DNA of 64,000 nucleotides from CAVUMR01 sp963742715 (lineage in GTDB: Bacteria; Actinomycetota; Actinomycetes; Mycobacteriales; Micromonosporaceae): the NCBI GenBank assembly GCA_963742715.1, contig CAVUMR010000002.1, forward strand, positions 1,364,001 through 1,428,000, given 5' to 3'. Every line of letters begins with the position of its first letter. The first letter of the stretch is position 1. A program made the position numbers and the translations under genes. Shown here one piece after another: positions 17,225 through 25,959 of this stretch. The notes beneath the pieces are model-generated. The model worked only from the letters and a program-made list of their open reading frames with translations. It had not been told where the DNA came from and searched no databases.

Positions 17225-18661
17225 TCAGTTGGTGTTGACCGCCTGTCCGTGCGAGGTGGCCAGGTACGGGAACGTGTTGCCGAACGGCAGCTCGTTCGCG
17301 TTCACCCCGTCGCCCAGGCCCTCGACCGCGGCCGGGTGTCCGGGCAGCAGAACGCCTTCGGCGGCCTGCAGGGTGATGTCGATGACGTCGTCGGCGAGCC
17401 GCCGCCCGTTCGGGAAGCCGGCCAGGTCACCGCCGAGCACGCCCATCCGGTTCGGGTTGGTCGACGGCGGTACCGACATGTTCAGCCGCAACTGCTCGCT
17501 CGGCCGGAACTTGCTGGCCACCACGTCCTTGTTCAGCAGCTGCGAGTTGAGATCCGCCGCCACCGGCCCGCACGCCTTGCAGACCCCGGTCAGGAAGACC
17601 TCGACCAGGTCGTTGCGCGGAGTCGCCGGTGCCGGAATGTGGTAGATCGCATCGATCAGCTTCGGCACCTCGGGTGAGGTGACGAACGGCAGGAACTTGC
17701 CGTCGTTCTCCGGCTTGGTGCCGTTGAACTCGTCCTTCTTGCCGACCGGTACGACGACCTCGTTGACCAGCGGCATGCCCAGCCGGGACACCTGCGCCAA
17801 CCCACCGGAGTAGCTCCGGCCGTTGGTGCTGGTGACAACCTGGGTCTTCGGCCTGGACGTGGTGCTCCAGATGCCGATCACCGGGTTGCGGGTCGGGTTG
17901 CCCTTGAGCGCCAGCACACTCTTCGGCACCTGCAGGGCGATCGTGTTGACGTTGTACCCGGTCAGCGTGTCCTGCCCGACCTCACTCAGGTTCGCCCCGT
18001 ACAGCAGGTCGAACACGCGCAGGTCGAGGAAGAACGGGTCGTCCGCCTGGCCGGTGAAGCTCTTGCCGGAACCGCCGCCGAAGCTCTTGACGGCCTGGTT
18101 GACCAGGGTCGGGTAGTTCGGCATCGACGCGGCACCGACCCGGGACGGCGCGACCGGCGCGTTGTTGAGCAGCGTGGTCTTCCCGGACTTGGTGATCACT
18201 TCGAGCTTGTACGTCTGATAGAAGTTGAGATCCGGATCGGTCAGTGAGGTGACCTGGCCGGTGTTGTACAGGAACGTCGACTTCGACCGGTAGTGGTTGG
18301 TGAACCACCAGCGGTAGATCACGTCGGGCTTGGCGTCCCCGTCGTTGTCGATGTTGATGTCGTGCGCCGTGTTGGTGGCGAACGGGTAGAAGTTCGGACC
18401 GCCGTTCGGCTCCTCGAGTGGAATCCAGTTGGCGATCAGCGTGACCGAGCTGGGTGCGTCCGGACTGACGAAGGCGTACACGTCGGTGTTGTCCAGTTGC
18501 GGTTCACCGGCGATCAGCGGCGCCTCGCGGTGGCTGGACGCGCCACCCACCTGCGGGCCCAGTGCGGTCAGTCCGGCCGCGGCGACCGCCAACGCGGTCG
18601 CGGCGATGAGCGTTCGTCGTCGAGTCGACCGCCGTGGCTGGGTAGCCCTGCGAATCGGCAT
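17225..18661 (-). CDS. Secreted DUF4331 protein
   Basis: The protein has 478 residues from ATG 18661, preceded by GGAGGGGGG (an upstream extension of the frame lacks such a site). The Arg-rich N-terminus and hydrophobic segment form a signal sequence. The mature protein begins ASSHREAPLIAGEPQLDNTD, the hallmark of DUF4331, and contains PSSVTLIANWIPLEEPNGGP and a C-terminal RRLADDVIDITLQA block. The biochemical role of the family is unknown. A TPR gene and a metal-transporter-like gene run divergently next to it, an association that suggests a shared function at the cell surface. Confidence 0.85.
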   Translation of the reverse strand: MPIRRATQPRRSTRRRTLIAATALAVAAAGLTALGPQVGGASSHREAPLIAGEPQLDNTDVYAFVSPDAPSSVTLIANWIPLEEPNGGPNFYPFATNTAHDINIDNDGDAKPDVIYRWWFTNHYRSKSTFLYNTGQVTSLTDPDLNFYQTYKLEVITKSGKTTLLNNAPVAPSRVGAASMPNYPTLVNQAVKSFGGGSGKSFTGQADDPFFLDLRVFDLLYGANLSEVGQDTLTGYNVNTIALQVPKSVLALKGNPTRNPVIGIWSTTSRPKTQVVTSTNGRSYSGGLAQVSRLGMPLVNEVVVPVGKKDEFNGTKPENDGKFLPFVTSPEVPKLIDAIYHIPAPATPRNDLVEVFLTGVCKACGPVAADLNSQLLNKDVVASKFRPSEQLRLNMSVPPSTNPNRMGVLGGDLAGFPNGRRLADDVIDITLQAAEGVLLPGHPAAVEGLGDGVNANELPFGNTFPYLATSHGQAVNTN

Positions 18662-19040
18662 GGTGGTTCCCCCCTCCAGTCCCCGATCGGGGACGGATCG
18701 CGGTGTACGACCGCGGCGCGTGGGTCGGGGCGGCTTGCTCCCTTCGGCACCGGTTCGGGCGACAGAAGCCCCGACATCCTGCTGTTGTGTGTCGCGGCCC
18801 GGACCGCTCCGGCCCGTGGCTGGCTCGTGGTTCGCCGCCGGTACCAGGCCGGATGGGCGGCCGGTCGATTTGCGCCCGGACGTCCTGGGTGGCCCCCCGG
18901 TCGCGGTGAACGCGTCCAACCGGCCAATCCGCACCGGCCGGTCGCTCCGAACACCGCCGTAGTCGCCGACTGCAGGGGGACCACCGGCGGGCACGAGAGC
19001 CGGTGGCGGCGGTCGCGACAGGGTGACGAGGGGGGTTGGG
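18662..19040. promoter_or_regulatory. Divergent promoter region with 14-bp palindrome
   Basis: The 379 bases between the DUF4331 gene (-) and the TPR gene (+) contain no credible gene. A perfect palindrome TCCCCGATCGGGGA lies at 18680-18693, just upstream of the DUF4331 ribosome site. It could be an operator or an RNA hairpin in the leader. No B12- or NiCo-riboswitch signature was found. Confidence 0.5.
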
Positions 19041-20354
19041 GTGCGCGCTGCACGAGTGGTGCTCGTCGGTTCGCTCGCGGTCGGGCTGGTGCTCACCGGC
19101 GGGGTGTTGATCACGCCGAAGCTGGCGCACCGGCCCGCACCCGCGGCCGCCGAGCAGCCGGCCGACCTCGCCCACGCCGGGCCGGGCCAGGACCTGACCG
19201 GCGCTATCGCCCGGTCCCAGCAGCGGCTGCGGCGGGTGCCGAAGGACTGGACCGGCTGGGCCGAGCTGGGACTGGCGTACGTGCAGCAGGCCCGCATCAC
19301 CGCGGATCCGTCGTACTACCCGAAGGCCGACCAGGCGCTCGCCCGGTCGCTGGCCATCCGGCCGGCCGGCAATGCCGCCGCGCTGATCGGGATGGGCGCG
19401 CTGGGCGCCGCCCGGCACGACTTCGCGGCCGCGGAGCGGTACGGCCGGCGGGCCACGACCACCGATCCCTACAGCGCGGCCGGGTACGGCGTACTCGGCG
19501 ACGCCCTGGTGGAGCTGGGCCGGTACGACGAGGCGTGGCGGGCGATCCAACGGATGGTGGACCTGCGGCCGGACACGTCCTCCTATGCCCGCGCCTCGTA
19601 CACCTGGGAGTTGCGCGGCGACACCGCGCGGGCCGAGCAGGCGCTGCGGCTCGCGCTCGAAGTGGCGCCGACACCGGCCGACGCCGGGTTCAGCCGGTAC
19701 TACCTGGCCGAGCTGGCCTTCAACCGCGGTGACCTGGACACCGCGACCGCGCAGGTGGACACCGGACTGCGGCAGGCACCGGACTACCTGCCGCTGCGGG
19801 CCGAGCGGGCCAAGCTGCGCGCGGCACGGGGCGACACCGCCGGCGCGATCGGCGACTACCGCGCCGTCACCGCGCGGGTGCCGCAGCCCGGGTACCTGCT
19901 CGAGTACGGCGACCTGCTGGCCGCCACCGGGGACCAGGCCGGGGCGCGGGCGCAGTACGCGCTGGTCGACGCCGAGCAGCGGCTGTCCGCCGCGCAGGGA
20001 GTCGACGTCGACCTGGAGTTGGCGCTGTTCGACGCCGACCACGGCCGGCCGGCGCAGGCCCTGTCCGCCGCGAAGGCCACCTGGGCGAAACGGCGGAGCA
20101 TTCTCGCCGCCGACGCGCTCGGCTGGGCGTTGCACGCGAACGGTCGGGACGCCGAGGCACTCGGGTACGCCCGGCAGGCGGTCCGGCTCGGCACCCGCAG
20201 CGCGCTGCTGCGGTACCACCTGGGCGCGATCGAGGCGGCGCTCGGCCAGCGCGACGCGGCCCGCCGCGACCTCGGTACCGCGCTCGCGCTCAACCCGTAC
20301 TTCTCGGTCCGGCACGCGCCGGCCGCCCGGGCCGCGCTGGCGGGGTTGTCGTGA
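19041..20354 (+). CDS. Membrane-anchored/secreted TPR protein
   Basis: The protein has 437 residues from GTG 19041, with GAGGGGGG five bases upstream; GTG 19023 is an alternative. One N-terminal hydrophobic segment (VVLVGSLAVGLVLTGGVLI) is a signal anchor or signal peptide. The rest is a series of tetratricopeptide repeats, seen as Ala-rich helix pairs such as WTGWAELGLAYVQQA and GYGVLGDALVELGRYDEAW. TPR arrays act as protein-interaction scaffolds. The stop codon overlaps the start of the transporter gene by 4 bases (GTGA), so translational coupling is expected. Together with the divergent DUF4331 gene it probably forms one functional module. Confidence 0.82.
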   Translation: MRAARVVLVGSLAVGLVLTGGVLITPKLAHRPAPAAAEQPADLAHAGPGQDLTGAIARSQQRLRRVPKDWTGWAELGLAYVQQARITADPSYYPKADQALARSLAIRPAGNAAALIGMGALGAARHDFAAAERYGRRATTTDPYSAAGYGVLGDALVELGRYDEAWRAIQRMVDLRPDTSSYARASYTWELRGDTARAEQALRLALEVAPTPADAGFSRYYLAELAFNRGDLDTATAQVDTGLRQAPDYLPLRAERAKLRAARGDTAGAIGDYRAVTARVPQPGYLLEYGDLLAATGDQAGARAQYALVDAEQRLSAAQGVDVDLELALFDADHGRPAQALSAAKATWAKRRSILAADALGWALHANGRDAEALGYARQAVRLGTRSALLRYHLGAIEAALGQRDAARRDLGTALALNPYFSVRHAPAARAALAGLS

Positions 20355-21976
20355 CCCGCCAGCTCCGCACGCGCCTGGTGCGCTGGGTGGCCGGCGCGGT
20401 ACTGACCGGCATCGCGCTGCTGACCGTGCTCACGTTCACCGGCACCCCGGCCGCCGCGCACCCGCTCGGGAACTTCACCGTCAACCAGTACGCCGGGCTG
20501 CGGGTCGGTACCGACGGGATCGCCGTCGACTACGTGGTCGACCTGGCCGAACTGCCGGCTTTCCAGACCCGTACCCAGGAGATCGACGCCGACCACGACG
20601 GCGCGGTGTCCGGCGACGAGCCGGAGCGGTGGGCGGACGCCGGGTGCGCCCGGATCGCGCGCACCATCGAGCTGCGGGTGGCCGGCCACGGATTACCGGT
20701 GTCGGTCACCCGCGCGCACGTCCAGTTCCCGCCTGGAGCGGCCGGACTCGTCACGCTCCGGCTGGAGTGCGCGCTGCGCGCGCCGGTCGAGGTCACCGCG
20801 CCGGTGGCGGTGGCCTACCGCGGCGACGCGTACCCGGACCGGATCGGCTGGCGCGAGGTGACCGCGGTCGGCGACGGCGTGACGCTGGTACACAGCGACG
20901 TACCGTCCCGCAGCGGCAGCGACCGGCTCACCGCGTACCCGGCCGACCTGCTGGCCGATCCGCTCGCGGTGCACGCCGCGCAGCTGCGGGTACGCCCGGG
21001 CGGCCCGAACGCGCGACCGGTGCCCCTGTCCGCGCCACTCGGTACCGCCGGCCGCGGTGTCGACGGTCTGACCAGGGCGTTCACCGGATTTGTCGGCGAC
21101 CAGCAGCTGTCCGCCACGCTCGGCCTGCTGGCGATCGGAATCTCGGTGGTGCTCGGTGCCGCGCACGCGCTGGCGCCCGGCCACGGCAAGACCGTGATGG
21201 CGGCGTTCCTCGTCGGCGAACGGGCGGGGGAGCGCGGCTCCATGCGGCAGGCGGCGGTGATCGCCGGCACCGTGACGCTGACCCACACCGCGGGGGTGCT
21301 GGTGCTCGGCATCCTGCTCGCCACCTCGGTGGTGTTCGCGCCGGAGCGGGTGTACGCCTGGCTGGGCATCGTCAGTGGTCTGCTGCTGGCCGGCGTCGGC
21401 GCGGTGCTGCTGCGGCGGGCCGCGACCGGGTGGCGGTCCGGAGCCGGCTGGCCGGCCGGCCACAGCCACTCCCACGGCCCCGGCCATCCCCACGACCACG
21501 ACCACGGCCATTCCCACGACCACGACCACGGGCACCACCACGGCCATTCCCACGACCACGACCATTCCCACGAGCAGCACCACGACCATCACCATGGCCA
21601 CGGCCATCCACACCCGGGCGTGCCGGCGGACCCCGCCGGCCGGGCCGCCTTCCGGCTGCGGACCATCGTGGCGATGGGCTTCGCCGGTGGGCTGGTGCCC
21701 AGCCCGTCCGCCGTCGTGGTGCTGCTCGGCGCGGTCGCGCTCGGCCGTACCTGGTTCGGCGTGCTGCTGGTGATCGGGTACGGGCTGGGAATGGCGCTGA
21801 CCCTGGTCGGCGTCGGGTTCGCCCTGGCGCGCTGGCGGACGGTGCTGGAACGGCGGGCGAGTGGCCGGTTCGGCGGCCTGCTCCGGCGCGGGCTGCCGGT
21901 CACCACCGCTGGCGTGATCGTGCTGGTGGGGGTTGGACTGGCCGCCCAGGCGGCGGTCGCGCTCACCACTGGTTGA
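20351..21976 (+). CDS. NiCoT/RcnA-like transporter with secreted N-domain and His-rich loop
   Basis: The protein has 541 residues. A signal sequence (ending AAAHPLG) is followed by an extracytoplasmic domain of ~200 residues with a perfect EF-hand loop, DADHDGAVSGDE (residues ~79-90). The membrane part has GAAHALAPGHGKTVMAAFLVG, the HX-type motif of nickel/cobalt transporters and RcnA-like exporters. A loop at about residues 370-420 is made almost only of His, Asp and Gly (HDHDHGHSHDHDHG and similar), and helices with GFAGGLVPSPSAVVVLLGAV follow. Nickel or cobalt is the likely substrate, and export is favoured by the RcnA-like His loop. It is translationally coupled to the TPR gene. Confidence 0.85.
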   Translation: MTRQLRTRLVRWVAGAVLTGIALLTVLTFTGTPAAAHPLGNFTVNQYAGLRVGTDGIAVDYVVDLAELPAFQTRTQEIDADHDGAVSGDEPERWADAGCARIARTIELRVAGHGLPVSVTRAHVQFPPGAAGLVTLRLECALRAPVEVTAPVAVAYRGDAYPDRIGWREVTAVGDGVTLVHSDVPSRSGSDRLTAYPADLLADPLAVHAAQLRVRPGGPNARPVPLSAPLGTAGRGVDGLTRAFTGFVGDQQLSATLGLLAIGISVVLGAAHALAPGHGKTVMAAFLVGERAGERGSMRQAAVIAGTVTLTHTAGVLVLGILLATSVVFAPERVYAWLGIVSGLLLAGVGAVLLRRAATGWRSGAGWPAGHSHSHGPGHPHDHDHGHSHDHDHGHHHGHSHDHDHSHEQHHDHHHGHGHPHPGVPADPAGRAAFRLRTIVAMGFAGGLVPSPSAVVVLLGAVALGRTWFGVLLVIGYGLGMALTLVGVGFALARWRTVLERRASGRFGGLLRRGLPVTTAGVIVLVGVGLAAQAAVALTTG

Positions 21977-22117
21977 CCTCTCCCGTACCGGCCCCGGCCG
22001 GCACCGGTGTGGTCAGCGGTACGGCCGACTCGATAGATTCGCGCCCACGGCATAAAACCGTGTCGATGTCGCCGGCCATCCGGGCCGGACCGGCAGCGGA
22101 GCCGGAAGGGGGTGCGG

Positions 22118-22762
22118 GTGCCGGACACCGACGGTCAGGGCCCGGTGCTGGGGGGACTGGCCGCTATCCGGTCCGAGCTCAGCGCGCTCAATGCCGCGCT
22201 GGAGCGTGAACACGAGCGGGCCGCGTTCCGCGAGGACATCATCGACCGGCTGCACGCGGAGAACCAGCAACTGCGCCGCAGCGAGCTGGAAGCGACGCTG
22301 GAGCCGGTCCGCTCCGCGCTCTACCGGCTGTACGACCTGGCGGAGCGGGAAGCCGACCGCTGGATGGCGGCGGGGGCGGCGGGAGCCGCCGGCCAGGCCG
22401 CGTTGCGACCGGACGGCACTACCGGCGCCGCCGGTCTGGTCGCTACCACCCGGCTCGCCGGACCGCCGCACACCGTCCCGGACAGCTCGCTGTTCACCAT
22501 GTTCTCCGAGCAGGTGGGCGCGCTGTTCACCGCGTTCGCCGAGGAGATCGCCGACGTTCTCGGCCGTACCGGGGTCGAGCCGTTCGAAGTGCAGCCGGGG
22601 GAGCCGTACGATGCGGCGCTGCACCGACCGGTGGACACTGTGGACGTCGAGGACGCGAGTTGGGACGGCATGGTGGTAGAGACCTTGTCGAGTGGTTTCA
22701 TGCGTGGTGAGCAAATTGTCCGGCGTGCCGACGTAGTGGTGGGTCAGCTCGTCGCACCATGA
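22118..22762 (+). CDS. GrpE-like nucleotide exchange factor
   Basis: The protein has about 214 residues. GTG 22118 has GGAAGGGGG at proper spacing; GTG 22112 would overlap that site. The N-terminal part is a long helix (LNAALEREHERAAFREDIID and following), then LYRLYDLAEREADRW. The C-terminal beta part has GVEPFEVQPGEPYDAALHR and ETLSSGFMRGEQIVRRADV, which match the GrpE C-terminal domain (compare the usual GY..gdrVLRPA.V). It lies directly upstream of an Hsp70-like gene, as expected for an exchange factor. It is divergent from housekeeping GrpE, with an Ala/Gly-rich middle, so a specialised pair is inferred. Confidence 0.75.
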   Translation: MPDTDGQGPVLGGLAAIRSELSALNAALEREHERAAFREDIIDRLHAENQQLRRSELEATLEPVRSALYRLYDLAEREADRWMAAGAAGAAGQAALRPDGTTGAAGLVATTRLAGPPHTVPDSSLFTMFSEQVGALFTAFAEEIADVLGRTGVEPFEVQPGEPYDAALHRPVDTVDVEDASWDGMVVETLSSGFMRGEQIVRRADVVVGQLVAP

Positions 22763-22815
22763 TCGATGTCCCCCATCACCGTTGAGCGGTGAGTCTGAAG
22801 GAGCGAGCGAAGAGC

Positions 22816-24414
22816 GTGGCCGTCTTCGGTTTCGACCTGGGTACGACGTACTCCAGCATCGCCTATCTGGACGCCACCGGGCGGGCGACGGTGGTGGTGG
22901 GACGCGACGGCGTCGACTCCACCTGTTCCGCCGTGTACTTCGAGTCGGCGGACAGCGTGGTGGTGGGCGCCAAGGCGAAGGACACCGCGGTGCTCGAGCC
23001 CGATCTCGTGGTGGACTTCGTCAAGCGGGAGATCGGCAAGCACCTGACCCTGCGCATGCACGGGCAGTCGTTCACCGCCGAGGAGGTGTCCGCGCTGATC
23101 CTGCGCCGGCTCATCGCCGACGCGGAGGCCGCGGTCGGGCATCCGGTCACCGACGGGGTGATCACCGTGCCGGCGTACTTCGGCATCGGCGAGCGCGAGG
23201 CAACCCGGCGGGCGGGCGAGATCGCCGGGCTGAACGTGATCGACGTGCTGTCCGAGCCGGTGGCCGCCGCCATCAGCTACGGCGCCTTCGACGGCGCTGC
23301 CGAGCCGGTTGACCAGGACAAGACCATCCTCGTGTACGACCTGGGCGGCGGCACGTTCGACACCACCGTGGTACGCCTGGTCGGCGACAGCATCCACGAG
23401 ATCAGCACCGGCGGCGACAACGAGCTCGGCGGGATCGACTGGGACGAGCGGCTCGCCGAGTACATGGTGGAGCAGTTCTGCGCCGAGCATCCCGACGTAC
23501 CGCATCCGTTCGACGATCCGGCCACCGTGCAGGACATCCGTACCCAGGCCGAGAACGCCAAGATCCGGCTGACCGGCTCGGACAGCCACGTGGTGCGACT
23601 GGTACACGCCGGCCGGGTGAGCACCGTGACGATCACCCGCGAGCACTTCGAGGAGCTGACGGTCGACCTGCTCGACCGCACCATCGAGGTCACCGCGGGG
23701 GTGCTGGAGTCGGCGCAGCAGCGCGGGGTGGCCGACGTCGACCAGGTGCTGCTGGTCGGCGGCGCGTCGAAGATGCCGGCGGTGGCCGCCCGGCTGCGTA
23801 CCGAGTTGGAGCGCGACCCGCTGCTGCACGATCCCGATCTCGCGGTGGCCCGGGGCGCGGCCTGGTACGCGTTCGAGGAGACCTACCGCCAGCGGGTGTC
23901 CGCCGGCGACGTGGACGGGGCCCGGGTGATGGCACGCCAGGCCGGGTTGTCCGAGGCGCGCGAGCGGCGGATCGCCCGGCGCCGGATCAGTCGGGTCGCC
24001 GCGCGGGCGCTGGGCGTGCTGTGCAGCGACGGCGGCCTCGGCGACGAGTACGTGATGCACCTGATCGAAGGCAGTGACGCGCTGCCCGCCGACGCGATCC
24101 GCACCTTCTACACCAGCATCGAGTCGCAGACCGAGGTGTTGGTACCGATCATGGAGCAGGCCGGCCGGGTGCAGTCACCGGCGCTGGACGCCAACCGGGA
24201 GATCGCCATCGGGCAGATCGCGATCCCGCCGAACCAGCCGATCGGTACGCCCGTCGAGGTGACGTTCCGGCTGGCCGCGAACGGGCTGCTGCAGGTCACC
24301 GCGGCCGACGAGGAGACCAAGGAGAAGCTCGACCTGGCGATCCAGATCGGCGGCATGTCCGACGCGGACGTGGCCCGGTGCCGGGAACGGGTCGGCACCA
24401 TCAAGGTCAACTAG
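22816..24414 (+). CDS. Hsp70/DnaK-like chaperone lacking the lid domain
   Basis: The protein has about 532 residues. GTG 22816 gives MAVFGFDLGTTYSSIAYL; the frame is open to 22789, and AAGGAG lies at 22798-22803. The nucleotide-binding domain is intact: FDLGTTYSS, ITVPAYFGIGEREATRRAGE, DLGGGTFDTTVV and VLLVGGASKMPAV. A short helical insertion (ARERRIARRRISR region) follows, then a substrate-binding beta domain (PPNQPIGTPVEVTFRLAANG). The C-terminal lid helices of normal DnaK (~620 residues) are absent. With the adjacent GrpE-like gene this forms a dedicated chaperone pair; clients are unknown. A terminator separates it from the convergent conservon. Confidence 0.85.
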   Translation: MAVFGFDLGTTYSSIAYLDATGRATVVVGRDGVDSTCSAVYFESADSVVVGAKAKDTAVLEPDLVVDFVKREIGKHLTLRMHGQSFTAEEVSALILRRLIADAEAAVGHPVTDGVITVPAYFGIGEREATRRAGEIAGLNVIDVLSEPVAAAISYGAFDGAAEPVDQDKTILVYDLGGGTFDTTVVRLVGDSIHEISTGGDNELGGIDWDERLAEYMVEQFCAEHPDVPHPFDDPATVQDIRTQAENAKIRLTGSDSHVVRLVHAGRVSTVTITREHFEELTVDLLDRTIEVTAGVLESAQQRGVADVDQVLLVGGASKMPAVAARLRTELERDPLLHDPDLAVARGAAWYAFEETYRQRVSAGDVDGARVMARQAGLSEARERRIARRRISRVAARALGVLCSDGGLGDEYVMHLIEGSDALPADAIRTFYTSIESQTEVLVPIMEQAGRVQSPALDANREIAIGQIAIPPNQPIGTPVEVTFRLAANGLLQVTAADEETKEKLDLAIQIGGMSDADVARCRERVGTIKVN

Positions 24415-24433
24415 CCCGAGCAGCCAACAGAAT

Positions 24434-24461
24434 GCGGCCGGTGCGAAATCGCACCGGCCGC
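24434..24461. terminator. Bidirectional terminator hairpin
   Basis: A perfect 13-bp stem GCGGCCGGTGCGA/TCGCACCGGCCGC with a two-base loop lies between the Hsp70-like stop (+) and the cvnD stop (-). Confidence 0.75.
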
Positions 24462-24486
24462 CTGGCGTTACCGACTGCCAGTCGCG

Positions 24487-25116
24487 TCAGTTCGACGCGC
24501 TGGAGTACGTGATCGAGTTCGTGGTGACGTCCTCGTCGCTCGCGTTGAGGTACATGACGTGCTCGACCAGCTTGATCAGCGCGTCCCGGCTGGACCGGCG
24601 CTGCCGCGCGTCGCACAGGACGACCGGTACGTGCTCGTCCAGGTCGAGCGCGATCCGCACATCCTCCGGCTGGTACTGGCGGGCACCCTCGAAGCAGTTC
24701 ACCGCGACCACGAACGGAGTGTGCCGGCGCTCGAAGTAGTCCACCGACGGGAAGCAGTCCGCCAGCCGGCGGGTGTCGGCGAGTACCACCGCGCCGAGCG
24801 CACCCTCGGCGAGCTCGTCCCACATGAACCAGAAGCGGTTCTGCCCCGGCGTACCGAACATGTACACCACCAGACCCTCGCTGATGGTGATCCGGCCGAA
24901 GTCCATCGCCACCGTGGTGGTCGACTTCTCCTCCACGCCGGCGAGGTCGTCCACGCCGATGCTCTCGGCGGTGATGATCTCCTCGGTACGCATCGGCTCG
25001 ATCTCGCTGACCGATCCCACCATCGTGGTCTTGCCGACGCCGAAGCCGCCCGCGACCAGAATCTTGATCGCGTACGGCAGTTCCTCGACCTCGTGGTCAG
25101 AGCGCGCGGAGGCCAT
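24487..25116 (-). CDS. cvnD: Conservon protein CvnD, Ras-like small GTPase
   Basis: The protein has 209 residues. The P-loop is VAGGFGVGKTTMVGSVSEI, with a switch region around STTTVAMDFGRI and MFGTPGQNRFWFMWDE in place of the DxxG motif. The NKxD-like position reads VAVNCFEG, typical of CvnD/MglA-related proteins of actinobacteria. It is the last gene of a cvnABCD conservon and overlaps the cvnC end by 20 bases. In the known Streptomyces system CvnA-D form a membrane-associated complex resembling a eukaryotic G-protein-coupled signalling unit. Inferred role: GTP-dependent output from the CvnA sensor. Confidence 0.9.
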   Translation of the reverse strand: MASARSDHEVEELPYAIKILVAGGFGVGKTTMVGSVSEIEPMRTEEIITAESIGVDDLAGVEEKSTTTVAMDFGRITISEGLVVYMFGTPGQNRFWFMWDELAEGALGAVVLADTRRLADCFPSVDYFERRHTPFVVAVNCFEGARQYQPEDVRIALDLDEHVPVVLCDARQRRSSRDALIKLVEHVMYLNASDEDVTTNSITYSSASN

Positions 25117-25510
25117 TGATCACCGCCTTGAGGGTCCGGGTGCTGGGCAGCTTGGCGACCGACATTGGTGCGCGCACCACGATGAGTTGCTGCCGGAGCA
25201 GGTCGTCGAGCAGCACTCGGACCACGCCGAGTGCCAGATCGAGATGAGCCGAGATTTCCGCGACCGAGATCGGCCGCTGGCACAGCGAGAGGATCGCCAC
25301 GTGTTCGGGTTCCAGCTCGATCGCGGCGTCCGACGTACCGGCCGCCACGACCAGCGAGATGAGATCGAACGTGTCGGTGGGGGGAAGGGTGCGGCCACGC
25401 GTCATTGCGTACGGCCGTACCAGCGGACCGGCCTCGTCGTCGAGCCAGGACTCGTCGGCCGGGTGCCCGACGCGGGGAGTCCGGTCGCCCGGATTCTGCG
25501 TCGGTCTCAT
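25097..25510 (-). CDS. cvnC: Conservon protein CvnC (DUF742)
   Basis: The protein has 137 residues. DUF742 features are the early LVRPYAMTRGRT motif, the winged-helix-like LEPEHVAILSLCQRPISVAE, the helix LGVVRVLLDDLL and the C-terminal LPSTRTLKAVINGLRAL. The family is found almost only in conservons. It overlaps cvnB by 4 bases (ATGA) and cvnD by 20 bases, so all are translated from one message. By homology it bridges the roadblock protein and the GTPase; the biochemical activity is unknown. Confidence 0.9.
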   Translation of the reverse strand: MRPTQNPGDRTPRVGHPADESWLDDEAGPLVRPYAMTRGRTLPPTDTFDLISLVVAAGTSDAAIELEPEHVAILSLCQRPISVAEISAHLDLALGVVRVLLDDLLRQQLIVVRAPMSVAKLPSTRTLKAVINGLRAL

Positions 25511-25959
25511 GTCGCGCCGTGGCCGGACGAGCTGCCCGCGCCGGCGCCGAACACCGGCATCGGCATCCGGGTACGGGTGGACAGGTTCTGACCGACCCGC
25601 TGTACCAGCAGGTTCATCTCGAACGCGATGAGTCCGACCTCGCAGTCGGCGGTGGCCAGTACGGCCAGGCAGGCGCCCTGCCCGGCCGCGGTCACGAACA
25701 GGAAGGCCGAGTCCATCTCGATGATGGTCTGGCGTACCTCACCGCCACCGAACCGCCGGCCGGCGCCACGGGCGAGGCTCTGGAAACCGGACGCGACCGC
25801 GGCGAGGTGTTCGGCGTCCTCGCGGCTGAACGCGCGGGAGGTACCGACCAGCAGGCCGTCGGTGGACAGCACCACCGCGTGCTCGGCCCCGGGTACCCGT
25901 TGGACGAGGTCATCGAGGAGCCAGTTCAGTTCGCCGGCGACGTTGGTCTTCTGCGTCAT
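25507..25959 (-). CDS. cvnB: Conservon protein CvnB, roadblock/LC7 domain
   Basis: The protein has 150 residues. The roadblock/LC7 domain spans most of it: LNWLLDDLVQRVPGAEHAVV, the central LVGTSRAFSREDAEHLAAVA helix and MDSAFLFVTAAGQGACLAVL. Roadblock proteins act as dimeric GTPase regulators (MglB-like), here of CvnD. The tail is Gly/Pro/Ser-rich. It overlaps cvnA by 4 bases and cvnC by 4 bases. Confidence 0.92.
   Translation of the reverse strand: MTQKTNVAGELNWLLDDLVQRVPGAEHAVVLSTDGLLVGTSRAFSREDAEHLAAVASGFQSLARGAGRRFGGGEVRQTIIEMDSAFLFVTAAGQGACLAVLATADCEVGLIAFEMNLLVQRVGQNLSTRTRMPMPVFGAGAGSSSGHGAT

Noticed and set aside
18662..19040. A cobalamin or NiCo riboswitch before the metal-transporter operon.
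   Set aside because: No B12-box or NiCo-type four-way junction signature could be found; only a palindrome is present.
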